Shown: positions 33,358-42,091, numbered from the stretch's first letter. The stretch is 59,344 nucleotides of DNA from Streptomyces misionensis (GCF_007896895.1 NZ_VOGW01000102.1:1-59344); one strand, 5' to 3'. Notes: a model not told the origin generated them from the sequence alone. Numbers and translations are program-made.

Positions 33358-33453
33358 CGACACGCCCGGCGGGCGCCCTTGGGCTCCCGCCGGCTTCTGG
33401 CCGCGTGCCGACGCTGTCGACCTGACAGGGTGCGAGAAGTCAGGGGCGATCCC

Positions 33454-34755
33454 ATGGGCGCAGTGCACGAGCCGCCGCGGTTGCCCGGAGGCGGCTTCGC
33501 GGCCTGGAGCCGCGACCGGCTGGCGGTGGCGCGCCGTGGCGCTGACGAGTGCGGGGACGTGTGGCAACTGGAGTCGGGTGTCTACGTAGCCGCTACGGCC
33601 AGGGTGTGTGAAGCGGTCCTGCGCCGCGCGCAGGACTTCCGCAAGCTCTCCTCGCCCCTCTTCCCGCCGCTGAAGCGGGCCGGCGGAGCGCAGATGCCCG
33701 AGGAATGGGTGCACGCTCGCGCTGCACGCATGCGCGGACTGCGCCCGCAGGCGGTTGCCGCCCGGATCGGTGAGATCGCGCCCGGGACCGCTCGATTTGC
33801 TGAGCAGTGGCCCCCGGACCGGGATGTCGAGATTCTGCCCGTGGTCCGGCCCGTCCTGGCAGAGATCGGCGTGCGCTACCTCTTCTCCGAAGACGCTCCT
33901 GCCCTGCTGCCCTTCGCCTGGCAGCTCTTCGTGGCCCGGGAGGTGCTCGTTCGCCCCACGCACTGGGTGTGGCCTCGCTGGGTTCCCACACCGGCACGGC
34001 GGTTCCGCACGCGGCGGCAAGTCGCCTTCACCAACGCATTGCGGTCCATCGTCCGCCGGCGCCGCTCATCGGGCCGGCTCGGTGACGACGTGCTGGGACA
34101 GATGCTCCGGCCCTCGTCCCGCTACGGCCCGCTGTCGGAAGAAGTCATCCTCGACACCCTCCCCGGAATCACCGTCGCCACCTTCGAGACACCCACCCGG
34201 GCAGCCGCATGGATCCTGCTCCACCTGGCCCGGTACACCCAGGCCGCGGACCGCGTTGCGGCCGAAGCCGCCCTGCTGCCCGCCGACCCGGCCACGACGA
34301 CCAGCACCCACCTCGACAACCTGCAGTACACCCAGGCGCTGGTACGCGAAGTGCTCCGACTGCACCCCCCGAGCTGGCTGCTCACCCGGCGCGCCCCGCG
34401 GCGGACTCAGCTCGCCGACTACACCATCGACGCCGGATCCACCGTTCTCGTCTGCCCCTACACCGCCCACCGCGACGCACGGGAACACCCGGAACCGGAC
34501 CGGTTCCGGCCCGAACGCTGGCTCGACGATCCGGACTCGTCGTCGAGACCCGGGGTCTTCCTCGGCTTCGGTACCGGGCCGCACGGTTGCGAGGGAGCCG
34601 CTTTGGCCATGGCCATGCTCACGCTCATGACCGCGCAGACCGCCCGCCGCTACCACTTGAGCGAGCTGCCCGGCGCGGAACCCGGCTACCGCCTCACCAC
34701 CTTCGAAGGTCTCGCAACCGCCGGCCTGCACCTGCGTGCCACCTTGCGCGGCTGA
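33454..34755 (+). CDS. Cytochrome P450
   Basis: A 433-residue P450 with haem loop FGTGPHGCEGAALA (Cys379), K-helix EVLR in ALVREVLRLHPPSW, and PERF-like region DRFRPERW. The I-helix reads ITVATFETPTRA, with Glu-Thr kept but the first Gly/Ala-Gly replaced. The DNLQYTQALVREVLRLHP segment resembles long-chain/eukaryote-like P450s more than typical Streptomyces CYP105/107. ATG 33454 is chosen after CAGGGGCG. It has no adjacent ferredoxin of its own; that encoded at 35876 could serve it. The small peptide gene upstream is a possible substrate. Confidence 0.88.
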   Translation: MGAVHEPPRLPGGGFAAWSRDRLAVARRGADECGDVWQLESGVYVAATARVCEAVLRRAQDFRKLSSPLFPPLKRAGGAQMPEEWVHARAARMRGLRPQAVAARIGEIAPGTARFAEQWPPDRDVEILPVVRPVLAEIGVRYLFSEDAPALLPFAWQLFVAREVLVRPTHWVWPRWVPTPARRFRTRRQVAFTNALRSIVRRRRSSGRLGDDVLGQMLRPSSRYGPLSEEVILDTLPGITVATFETPTRAAAWILLHLARYTQAADRVAAEAALLPADPATTTSTHLDNLQYTQALVREVLRLHPPSWLLTRRAPRRTQLADYTIDAGSTVLVCPYTAHRDAREHPEPDRFRPERWLDDPDSSSRPGVFLGFGTGPHGCEGAALAMAMLTLMTAQTARRYHLSELPGAEPGYRLTTFEGLATAGLHLRATLRG

Positions 34756-34851
34756 GGGCACTGCTCCTCTCGGTGGCAGGCCGCCTCCACCCGCGAACCA
34801 CGAACGTCGATCAAGTCCGAGCGCCGTTCCAGACACGCGCGGATCACCGGC

Positions 34852-35409
34852 TCATGGTTCGCTCATCGTGTGTCGCCGGTCGAACTCGTTGACGAGCAAG
34901 CCCATCATGACGAGGTCGTGGTGCCGGCCGGCGAAGAAAACGTGTTCCCGCAAGCGCCCCTCCTCGGTGAAACCGAGCCCACGAAAAAGGGCCAGCGATG
35001 CCTTGTTGGGGGCCAAGACCGCCGCCAGGCATTTGTGATAGCGCCGCTCGGCGAACATGAAGCGCAGCAGCAGCACCGCGGCTTCCGTCGCGTAGCCCTT
35101 GCGCCGGTGGCCGGCGCTGATGGTGATATCGAACTCGAACCAGCCTGAGCGAGGGCCGGTGCGGTGTGAGCCGACTGCACCGACCAGCTCTCCCGTGGCC
35201 GTCGCTTCGACCGCCAACCGGAAGCGGTCGTCATCGCACTCGGCGACGGCTTGCTCCTTCGCCCAGGCACGGTAGCTCTCGGCAGACTTCGGCAGGTCCA
35301 GCCGGCCTCCTTGCGGCCCGTCATCGTCGGCGAAACGCGCGAACGCCGTCCAGTCGCCAGGCTCGACAGCGCGCAGGCGTACCCGATTACCGGTCCAGGA
35401 CGATGCCAT
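34852..35409 (-). CDS. GNAT acetyltransferase (RimJ/RimL type)
   Basis: A 185-residue N-acetyltransferase: RVRLRAVEPGDWTAFARFAD start, FEFDITISAGHRRKGYATEAAVLLLRF (acetyl-CoA pyrophosphate loop RRKGYA) and KCLAAVLAPNKASLALFRGLGFTEEGRLREH. It resembles RimJ-type acetylases acting on protein N-termini, antibiotics or small amines. It converges on the P450 at 33454. The start at 35409 has only a weak ribosome-binding site (TGGGG). Confidence 0.85.
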   Translation of the reverse strand: MASSWTGNRVRLRAVEPGDWTAFARFADDDGPQGGRLDLPKSAESYRAWAKEQAVAECDDDRFRLAVEATATGELVGAVGSHRTGPRSGWFEFDITISAGHRRKGYATEAAVLLLRFMFAERRYHKCLAAVLAPNKASLALFRGLGFTEEGRLREHVFFAGRHHDLVMMGLLVNEFDRRHTMSEP

Positions 35410-35875
35410 GCCCCATTTGATCACGCTGCTGTGCGCGCGAGGCCGACAGGCACGCCGAGGCAGGCATTGCCCGCCGTGCGTCTCACCGCTGCCCGGTCGA
35501 GGGCCGCTGTCCAGCGTCGTCGATGTCAACGTCGGACACCAGGCGTTCGTCTCCCGGGCCATCCGATTCGCAGGTATCGGTGCCGCTGTTACGCTCGTTC
35601 TGTGACGGCTTTCCGGCCAACCGTGCCACATGGATTCCGTCGAAACGGCAAGCCCGAAGAGCGTGGCTTGCGTGAACAGAATGCAGCCGACCAGGGATGC
35701 GTCCGTGGTCAGGCGCCCATCGCCTGAGCCGCGATGATCGATCCTTTCATGGGGATCCCGACGAGCGCGGTCACCCCCCCCGCACACTTTCGTGGGGCTG
35801 GGCAACGGCCGGATCCGCGCCCGGAGTGGCGCCGGCTTGGCGGGTCTGGAGCTCCCGTTCTCTGGGGAGGTCGGG
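35410..35875. other. Spacer upstream of the ferredoxin-P450 operon
   Basis: No gene can be supported in these 465 bases. The stretch 35560-35640 is less GC-rich and may hold a promoter for the GNAT gene, and a run of C (about 35774-35782) precedes the ferredoxin leader. No operator was recognised. Confidence 0.4.
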
Positions 35876-36103
35876 GTGAGAGTTGTCGTTGATCTTTCCC
35901 GATGCGAGGGGTATGCGCAGTGCGCGTTCCTGGCGCCGGAGGCGTTCCGGATGCGCGGTGACGAAGCGCTCGTATACGACCCGAACCCCGATGACGTCTG
36001 GCGCGACCAGGTGCTACGCGCCGCGGCGGCATGCCCGGTCCAGGCAATCCTGGTCGACCAGTTGGAGGCGTCGCACGCACCGGCGGAGGCGCCGCCGTCA
36101 TGA
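35876..36103 (+). CDS. [3Fe-4S] ferredoxin, P450 type
   Basis: A 75-residue ferredoxin with cluster ligands Cys10, Cys16 and Cys53 (RCEGYAQCAFLAPEAF ... ACPVQAI). The fourth-ligand position is Tyr13, so a [3Fe-4S] cluster is expected; actinobacterial P450 ferredoxins vary at this position and it tunes the potential. GTG 35876 has GGGGAGG six bases upstream. The stop overlaps the start of the reductase-P450 fusion (ATGA), so it is made together with its likely partner. Confidence 0.88.
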   Translation: MRVVVDLSRCEGYAQCAFLAPEAFRMRGDEALVYDPNPDDVWRDQVLRAAAACPVQAILVDQLEASHAPAEAPPS

Positions 36104-38724
36104 CCAGTGCCGACAACCTGCGTGCGTTCAAGCGTGATGGCCGCATCGTGGTCGTCGGAGCTTCGCTGGCGGGGCTGCGGGCCGCGGAGGCTCTGCGAGA
36201 CGAGGGTTTCACCGGATCGTTGACCATGATCGGTGACGAGTTGGGCGAGCCGTACGACCGGCCTCCCCTGTCCAAGCAAGTACTGACCGGGTGGGTGCCG
36301 GCGGGGGGAACCACTTTGCCCCGCCGACGTGGCATCGATGCGGAGTGGCTGCTGGGCGTGCCCGCCGGCGGGCTGGACCTCGCGACCAACCACGTGACGC
36401 TCACCGACGGACGCGAGGTTCCCTTCGACCGGGTGCTGATCTCTACCGGGGTACGGGCCCGACCGTGGTTCGTCGAGTCCGAGGCGGCCCTGGACGGAGT
36501 GTTCGTCGTACGTACGCGCGAGCATGCCGAGAGCCTGGAGCGGGCCCTCGCCGCCGGGCCTTCCCGGGTTCTGGTCATCGGTGCGGGATTCACGGGCTCC
36601 GAGATCGCCTCCGTCTGCCGAGATCGGGACATCCCGGTGACCGTCGCCGAACTTTGGGCGGCCCCGCTGCTCGGGGCGCTCGGCGCAGTGATCGGTGGGG
36701 TTGCGGCGGACATGCAGCGCGCTCACGGTGTCGACCTGCGGTGCGGAGTCAAGGTCGCCCGGCTTGAGGGCGACGCGCAGGGACGGTTTCGCCGTGCTCA
36801 CTTCGACGACGGCAGCACGGTTGACGCCGATGTGGCAGTGGTGGCACTCGGGAGCATCCGTAACACCGAGTGGCTGCGGGGGGCGGGACTGGCGGCGGGC
36901 TTGCGGGGCATCACCTGTGACACGGGCTGCCGCGCCCTCGACATCAATGGCCGCGCCCTCGACGACGTCTTCGCCGCGGGAGACGTGGCACGTTGCCCGA
37001 ACCCCTTCTACGAGTCCCGGCTCATCGCACAGGAGCACTGGGCCAACGCGGTGCAGCAGGCAGAAGTCGCGGCACACAACATGGTCAGCGCCCGGGCGGA
37101 CCGCCGGCCCTACCGGTCCATCCCGCTGTTCTGGTCGATCCAGTTCGGCGTCAACATCAAGTCCGTCGGCGTGCCGACCTTCGCCGACGAGGTCGTCGTC
37201 ACCCAGGGATCGCTGGACGACCACCGTTTCGTCACCGCATACGGCTGTCGGGGCCGCGTCACGGCTGCAGTGAGCTTCGACAACGGCAAGTGGCTGGACC
37301 ACTACCGACGGCTGATCGAGACGGCCGCACCTTTCCCGCCTCCCTGCCCCACGCCGGACCAGCCGGCCGACACGAGACCGGTGCCCGTCGGTTTCCCCGG
37401 CCCCGCCCTGCTCGCGCAGGGTGCCACGGTGGTCGTCGCGGGCCATGACCCGGGTGAGTGCCGTGCCACGGCCGTGCAACGGCATCAGCAGGAGGAAGAC
37501 CAGACGACCACGACCGGGGCACCCGGCATGCTGGAACGGATCTTCGACTACTCCGCCCGGGCCGACCCCTACCCGCTGTATGCCGAGTTGCGCAGGACGC
37601 CGGTGGTTCGGCAGGAGGACGACAGCTACGTCGTCAGCACCTATCGCGAGATCACGGACATGCTGAATGACCCGCATCTGAGTTCCGACCTGCGCAATCT
37701 GTCGTGTCCGGTGCCCCCGGCCGAGGAAGGGGCCGCCTCGGCGTTCATCCACATGGACTCGCCCGAGCACGATCGCCTGCGGCGTATGGCGATGCGTCAC
37801 TTCGGTCCCCCGCACACCCCTGGACTGGTGACCGGACTCGAAGGCTTCCTGACCGCCACCGTCGGCGGCCTGATCGGCGATTTTGCGGGCAGGAAGCGGA
37901 TCGACGTCGTCGACGACTTCGCCTTCCCGTTGCCCGTAACCGTGACCTGTCACTTGCTCGGTGTGCCACGCGAGGACGAGCCGAGGTTCCACCTCTGGGT
38001 GAACGACATCATGAACTCGATCGACTACAACCCCGAGACCGACCCGAAGGAGAAGCGCGACAAGGGCGTGCGGGCCCGCAAGGACTTGCGCCAGCGCCTC
38101 GGCGAGCTGGTGGAACAGTGCCACGGCCGGCCAGGAGACGGCCTGCTGTCACGACTGGCCAACGAAGACGGGCCCGGCGGCCGGATGGCCGACGCCGATA
38201 TCGTCGCCACCGCCAGACTGCTCCTCATCGCCGGCCATGAGACCGTCGTCAACCTCATCACCAACGGCGTTCTGACGCTGCTGCGTCATCCGCGGGTGCT
38301 ACAGCGACTGCGCCACGAACCGGGCCTCGTCGTGCCGCTGGTCGAGGAACTCCTGCGCTACGAGCCGCCCGTGCACATCATTCCCTGGCGGGCGGCGTAC
38401 AGCGATATCACCGTCGCCGACACCGTCATCCCCCAGGGCTCGCGGATCATGCTCATGCTGGCCTCAGGCAGCCGCGATCCGAAGCGCTTCCACGATCCGG
38501 ACCGCTTCGATCCGGACCGACGTGACAACCAGCACCTGGGGTTCGGCAGCGGCATCCACCTGTGCTTCGGAGGCCCGCTGGCCCGGCGGGAAACCCAGAT
38601 CGCGCTGACCGAGCTGGTTCACCGCCTCGACCGACCCAGACTGGTCGCCGATCCGCCCCCGTACCGGCCCAGCCCCGTTCTTCGGGGCCCCCTCCATCTG
38701 GATATCGAGCAGGGGGACGGCTGA
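36100..38724 (+). CDS. Ferredoxin reductase-cytochrome P450 fusion
   Basis: One open frame of 874 residues. Residues 1 to about 410 are a putidaredoxin-reductase-type flavoprotein: FAD loop VVVGASLAGLRAAE (17-30), EPYDRPPLSKQ, NAD loop VLVIGAGFTGSEIAS (157-171), and FAAGDVARC. Residues about 425-476 are a Pro/Gln/Thr-rich linker. Residues 477-874 are a complete P450: I-helix IAGHETV, K-helix EELLRYEPP, haem loop FGSGIHLCFGG (Cys822). Most Streptomyces encode these as separate genes. The linker DNA contains AGGAGGAAG at 37490, exactly where a ribosome-binding site for a separate P450 gene would lie, but no start codon follows within 15 bases; the next ATG is 37528. It looks like a recent fusion by loss of a stop and start. 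Confidence 0.88.
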   Translation: MTSADNLRAFKRDGRIVVVGASLAGLRAAEALRDEGFTGSLTMIGDELGEPYDRPPLSKQVLTGWVPAGGTTLPRRRGIDAEWLLGVPAGGLDLATNHVTLTDGREVPFDRVLISTGVRARPWFVESEAALDGVFVVRTREHAESLERALAAGPSRVLVIGAGFTGSEIASVCRDRDIPVTVAELWAAPLLGALGAVIGGVAADMQRAHGVDLRCGVKVARLEGDAQGRFRRAHFDDGSTVDADVAVVALGSIRNTEWLRGAGLAAGLRGITCDTGCRALDINGRALDDVFAAGDVARCPNPFYESRLIAQEHWANAVQQAEVAAHNMVSARADRRPYRSIPLFWSIQFGVNIKSVGVPTFADEVVVTQGSLDDHRFVTAYGCRGRVTAAVSFDNGKWLDHYRRLIETAAPFPPPCPTPDQPADTRPVPVGFPGPALLAQGATVVVAGHDPGECRATAVQRHQQEEDQTTTTGAPGMLERIFDYSARADPYPLYAELRRTPVVRQEDDSYVVSTYREITDMLNDPHLSSDLRNLSCPVPPAEEGAASAFIHMDSPEHDRLRRMAMRHFGPPHTPGLVTGLEGFLTATVGGLIGDFAGRKRIDVVDDFAFPLPVTVTCHLLGVPREDEPRFHLWVNDIMNSIDYNPETDPKEKRDKGVRARKDLRQRLGELVEQCHGRPGDGLLSRLANEDGPGGRMADADIVATARLLLIAGHETVVNLITNGVLTLLRHPRVLQRLRHEPGLVVPLVEELLRYEPPVHIIPWRAAYSDITVADTVIPQGSRIMLMLASGSRDPKRFHDPDRFDPDRRDNQHLGFGSGIHLCFGGPLARRETQIALTELVHRLDRPRLVADPPPYRPSPVLRGPLHLDIEQGDG
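37490..37498 (+). promoter_or_regulatory. Ribosome-binding-site-like sequence inside the fusion linker
   Basis: AGGAGGAAG lies in the linker between the reductase and P450 domains. The position 5-10 bases downstream (CCAGACGACC) has no ATG, GTG or TTG; the first in-frame ATG is 29 bases away. It is probably a fossil of a separate P450 gene start, though weak internal initiation at 37528 is possible. Confidence 0.55.
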
Positions 38725-38954
38725 CACGGCAGTCGAGGGCAGCTGCAAGGTCGCGCCGCGGCCGGCCAGCTCCGGCATTCGACACCAACTCGCCACTCTC
38801 CTCAGCTCCCGTCCCGTCCACCAACTGACCGCACCACATCCAGGGGACAGCCCGGCCGCCTGTCCGGATGGTTGCCTGCGTTCCCGAACCGGTGCGCGAG
38901 GCAGTCGTACGGCCGGGTAGCCGAACTGGACGCGGCCGGCGCACGACGACGACG

Positions 38955-39165
38955 GCAACAGGCCCGAATGATCGGGGCTGATCAACAGCGGCGAGTTCCT
39001 CAGATCCTGCAGCGTCCGTACGCCAGTCAAGTGGTCGTGGACGTGGGCTGCCTCTTCCGGGGACAGCCCGGGGGAGACGATCGCGCCGATGGGGGCCCGG
39101 CCGCGGATGTCGAGGAGCACGAGCACCATGGTCTCGGTGCCGTGGGTGACCACGAGTCGGCGAGC
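38955..39165 (-). pseudogene. Coding-like remnant, family unknown
   Basis: The minus strand has about 68 codons with strong third-position GC (RRLVVTHGTETMVLVLLDIR, then PIGAIVSPGLSPEEAAHVHD and LTGVRTLQDLRNSPLLISPD) but no start codon with a ribosome-binding site, and it degrades on both sides. A VTHGTETM string recalls asparaginases, but nothing else does. The rest of 38725-39230 has no gene I can support. Confidence 0.3.
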
Positions 39166-39230
39166 CCGCTGCCCTCGATCGCGCGGCTTACGGCACCGTC
39201 GGCAGGGATCGTCCCCGCGGGCGGCGACTT

Positions 39231-39893
39231 CTACGCGGGGCCGACTCGCTCGCTGGGCGATCCGTCGCGGTCCGCGGGGACGAGCTTCGGGGGGACCGGG
39301 AGACGGCCGTGCAAGAGGAGGCTGACGAGTTGCTCGACCACCGCCTCGTCCGGCGCGATGCGATTCACCGCAGCCAGGTACACGACCGTTCCGGAGTAGA
39401 TGTCGACCATCAGTGACGTATCGGTGTCCGGCGGCAACCGGCCTGCGAGGCGGGCCCGCTCCAGCAGGTTCACGACCGAAGCGCGGCGTGGTTCGATGAG
39501 CTCGGCGAAGGCACCGGTGCCGGTGGGGTCCTCGATCACGTCGGCGAGAAGCGCCGGAAGGATCAGGCACGTGGGCATGGCGGAGACGAGGTCGATGGTG
39601 AGACGGACGGCGGCGCGTAGGTCGGCTTCCAGATCACCGGTCTCGTCGATGGCAGGCAGGGGAACTTCCCCACTGAGGGCTTCGATCACGAGTGCGGCCT
39701 TGTTCGGCCACCACCGGTAGATGGTGGCCTTGCTGACACCGGCCCGCCGGGCGATGCCTTCGAAGGCGAGCCGCTGGTATCCGACCTCGCCGAGGAGGTC
39801 TTTCGTCGCCTTGAGCACCGCTTTGTGAGACTCCGGGCGGCGCCGCCGCGAGTCATGCGTGCTGCGGTCGGGCTCGGCACACTGAGGAGTCAT
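39231..39893 (-). CDS. TetR-family regulator
   Basis: A 220-residue TetR protein: HTH in residues about 20-68 (SHKAVLKATKDLLGEVGYQRLAFEGIARRAGVSKATIYRWWPNKAALV) and a C-terminal domain of the common TetR_C type (AMPTCLILPALLADVIEDP). ATG 39893 is chosen; the ribosome-binding site is weak (AACAGG). A perfect 8-base inverted repeat about 104 bases upstream is a candidate operator. It faces away from the secreted Gly-rich protein gene and may control it. Confidence 0.87.
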   Translation of the reverse strand: MTPQCAEPDRSTHDSRRRRPESHKAVLKATKDLLGEVGYQRLAFEGIARRAGVSKATIYRWWPNKAALVIEALSGEVPLPAIDETGDLEADLRAAVRLTIDLVSAMPTCLILPALLADVIEDPTGTGAFAELIEPRRASVVNLLERARLAGRLPPDTDTSLMVDIYSGTVVYLAAVNRIAPDEAVVEQLVSLLLHGRLPVPPKLVPADRDGSPSERVGPA

Positions 39894-39996
39894 CCTGTTC
39901 GGACGGCCGTCCTGCGACCTCGGAACGTCCACCGCATGCCTCCCTCTGTTCGCCACTGACCCCCGTTGACTTTGTCCATAAAGCGAGTCACTGTTG

Positions 39997-40015
39997 ACGA
40001 AACGGGGCGTTTCGT
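39997..40015. promoter_or_regulatory. Candidate TetR operator
   Basis: ACGAAACG-GGG-CGTTTCGT, a perfect 8-base inverted repeat with a 3-base centre, in an AT-richer stretch between the divergent TetR and Gly-rich protein genes. Confidence 0.5.
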
Positions 40016-40203
40016 ACCGTAAAGCCTCACTTGTACTCAATAGTAAGATCCGCAAGCCTGCCTGGAAAATGCTGTGACGTCGTCCAGTGCCTCCGGCGGA
40101 TGGATCACCGCACGCCGGACCCGCGCGCAGGATCTGGCGCGTGCAGGCGTTCCCCGTGAGCGCCCGAGGTTCCTGTTCCCACCCCCGGAGGGGGGTACAT
40201 AGA

Positions 40204-40587
40204 ATGCGCGCAACTACGAGCAAGATGCGGCGCATAGCCGCTGTGGTGTGCACGGCTCCCATCCTTGCCCTCGCGGCCGGAGCCGGCGCTGCAAGCGCGG
40301 CCGCTTTCCCCTCGTCCTCCCATGTCGCTTCGGCCCCCTCCTATGACGGCAACAGCCGCGGAGATCGCTGCTACTTCGGCGACGGCTGGGGAGATCGCTG
40401 CTTCTTCGGCGACGGCTGGGGCTGGGGCTGGGGAGACAACGGCCATTCCGGCGACGGCTGGGGCTTCGATCACGGGTTCGGTGGTGACCACGGGTTCGGT
40501 GGTGGCTACGGGTTCGGTGGTGGTTACGGGTTCGGTGGTGACCACGGTGGCGGTGGCGATCACGGTGGTGGCGGGCATGGCTACTGA
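40204..40587 (+). CDS. Secreted Gly/Trp-rich repeat protein
   Basis: The 127-residue product has a signal peptide (MRRIAAVVCTAPILALAAGAGAASA) cleaved near residue 33. The mature part is made of repeats: GDRCYFGDGW, GDRCFFGDGW, then GWGWGDNGHSGDGWGF, then HGFGG/YGFGG units, ending GGGGDHGGGGHGY. Two cysteines sit in the twin GDRC units. It is unlike enzymes; the composition suggests a surface or matrix protein, possibly metal-binding through His and Asp. GGAGGG lies about 12 bases before ATG 40204. A 12-base hairpin follows the gene. Confidence 0.75.
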   Translation: MRATTSKMRRIAAVVCTAPILALAAGAGAASAAAFPSSSHVASAPSYDGNSRGDRCYFGDGWGDRCFFGDGWGWGWGDNGHSGDGWGFDHGFGGDHGFGGGYGFGGGYGFGGDHGGGGDHGGGGHGY

Positions 40588-40641
40588 CGCTCCTGCGCAG
40601 TGAGTTCGCGATCAACGTGCGGCAGTTGTGTGAGTGCTGTA

Positions 40642-40673
40642 TCCGGATGCCCGGGCCAACTCGGGCATCCGGA
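40642..40673 (+). terminator. Hairpin terminator
   Basis: TCCGGATGCCCG pairs perfectly with CGGGCATCCGGA (loop of 8), 55 bases after the Gly-rich protein stop. Confidence 0.8.
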
Positions 40674-40727
40674 CCGCTCCAAGGCGGCAGGCCTTCCAAT
40701 CGACCGGTGGACGGGCGGTGCGCGGCG

Positions 40728-41918
40728 GTGAAGATCGTGTGTGTCGGTGCGGGGCCTGCCGGACTGTACTTCGCGATCTCGGCCAAGTTGCGCGATGCCG
40801 GGCACGAGGTCACCGTGTACGACCGCGACCCGCCCGCGGCCACCTACGGGTGGGGCGTCGTGTACGGGGACGACCTGTTGGATGTCCTCTACCGCAACGA
40901 TCCGGAAAGCGCCCGGGAAGTCACCGCCAGGTCCGTGCTGTGGCAGGACCAGGAGGTGCGGGTGCACGGCTCCGGCGGCGAGCAGACGGCGTACTTCGGG
41001 GGTTACGGATACAGCATCAGCCGATCAGCATTGCTCGACGTCTTGGCCCGGCGTGCCGCACAACTCGGCGTCGACCTCCGGTACGGCCACCGTGTCGCGG
41101 ATGCCTCGACGCTTCCCGAGGCGGACCTTCTCGTTGCCGCCGACGGTGCGAACAGCCGAGTCCGTGGACAGAGCGCAGCGTTCGGAACGCGCATCGAGTT
41201 CGGTCTCAATCCCTACATCTGGCTCGGCACGGACCAGGCGTTCCGCAGTTTCGTGTTCGACTTCGAGCGGACGTCGGCCGGATGGATCTGGTTTCACGCC
41301 TATCCGTCGGTCGCGGGAATCAGCACCTGCATCGTCGAATGCTCACCGCAGACCTGGCATGGTCTGGGGCTCGACGAGCTGGCCCACGACCAGGGAACGC
41401 GACTGCTGGAGGACACCTTCAAACGCGCACTCGACGGCCACCGCCTGATCAGCCGGTCGCGGCAGGCACCGCCGCACTGGCAGCGCTTCGCGCAGGTGAC
41501 GAACAAGACCTGGTACCACGGCACGACGGCACTCGTCGGCGACGCTGCCCATACCACCCACTTCACGCTGGGTTCGGGCACCAGACTGGCAATCATCGAC
41601 GCGATCGTCCTCGCACACAGTCTGAAGGAATACCTCGATGTGGAGGACGCGCTGCGTCAGTACGACCGCCATCGCCGCGCGGAACTCCATCCGGTGCAGG
41701 CGGCCGCGCGTACCAGCATGGCGTGGTTCGAGCACCTGGACCCGTACATCGACCGCGATGCTGTGGCCTTCGCGCACGCCATGTCGGTACGCCACGGGGG
41801 CCAGAACCCCTGGCATCATCAACTCCACCTTGCCACCCAGATCGCCGCCGTCCGCACGACACGGCGCGCCTTTGCCACTGGCCGACGCTGGTACCTCGCC
41901 CGCCGGAGAGGACAATGA
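40728..41918 (+). CDS. FAD monooxygenase resembling anthraniloyl/salicylyl-CoA hydroxylase
   Basis: A 396-residue group A flavoprotein hydroxylase: FAD loop KIVCVGAGPAGLYFAISAK at the start, TYGWGVVYGDDLLDVLYRND, ADLLVAADGANSRVR and a GDAAHTTHFTLGSGT motif. The TYGWGVV(Y/F) section is characteristic of 2-aminobenzoyl-CoA monooxygenase and salicylyl-CoA 5-hydroxylase. It lacks the C-terminal OYE-type reductase domain of anthraniloyl-CoA monooxygenase/reductase. The GTG 40728 start (VKIVCVG) fits the family; the longer frame upstream includes the terminator hairpin. It likely acts on an aromatic CoA thioester. Confidence 0.8.
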   Translation: MKIVCVGAGPAGLYFAISAKLRDAGHEVTVYDRDPPAATYGWGVVYGDDLLDVLYRNDPESAREVTARSVLWQDQEVRVHGSGGEQTAYFGGYGYSISRSALLDVLARRAAQLGVDLRYGHRVADASTLPEADLLVAADGANSRVRGQSAAFGTRIEFGLNPYIWLGTDQAFRSFVFDFERTSAGWIWFHAYPSVAGISTCIVECSPQTWHGLGLDELAHDQGTRLLEDTFKRALDGHRLISRSRQAPPHWQRFAQVTNKTWYHGTTALVGDAAHTTHFTLGSGTRLAIIDAIVLAHSLKEYLDVEDALRQYDRHRRAELHPVQAAARTSMAWFEHLDPYIDRDAVAFAHAMSVRHGGQNPWHHQLHLATQIAAVRTTRRAFATGRRWYLARRRGQ

Positions 41919-42091
41919 GCGGACGTCGTGCCCCGGCCGTGCAGAACGCCGCACCCCGGAAGGCAAGGCCGACGCGAGATCATCCGATGTCTCGAGCGGT
42001 GTGCCGCCCGCGAGGTCTTCACCCTGGTCGGACCGGTTTCCCGCGCCCCCGCGTTATAGGGGCGTCCGTGAGACGTGAGAGGGTCTACGGC

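Noticed and set aside
34852..38124. 1090-codon minus-strand frame covering the P450 operon
   Set aside because: Only its last 185 codons (GNAT) are real; the rest is an antisense shadow of the ferredoxin and reductase-P450 genes, with no family motifs.
39080..39165. L-asparaginase fragment (VTHGTETM)
   Set aside because: Only the short THGT string matches; flanking residues do not fit asparaginase, so it is left as an unknown remnant.
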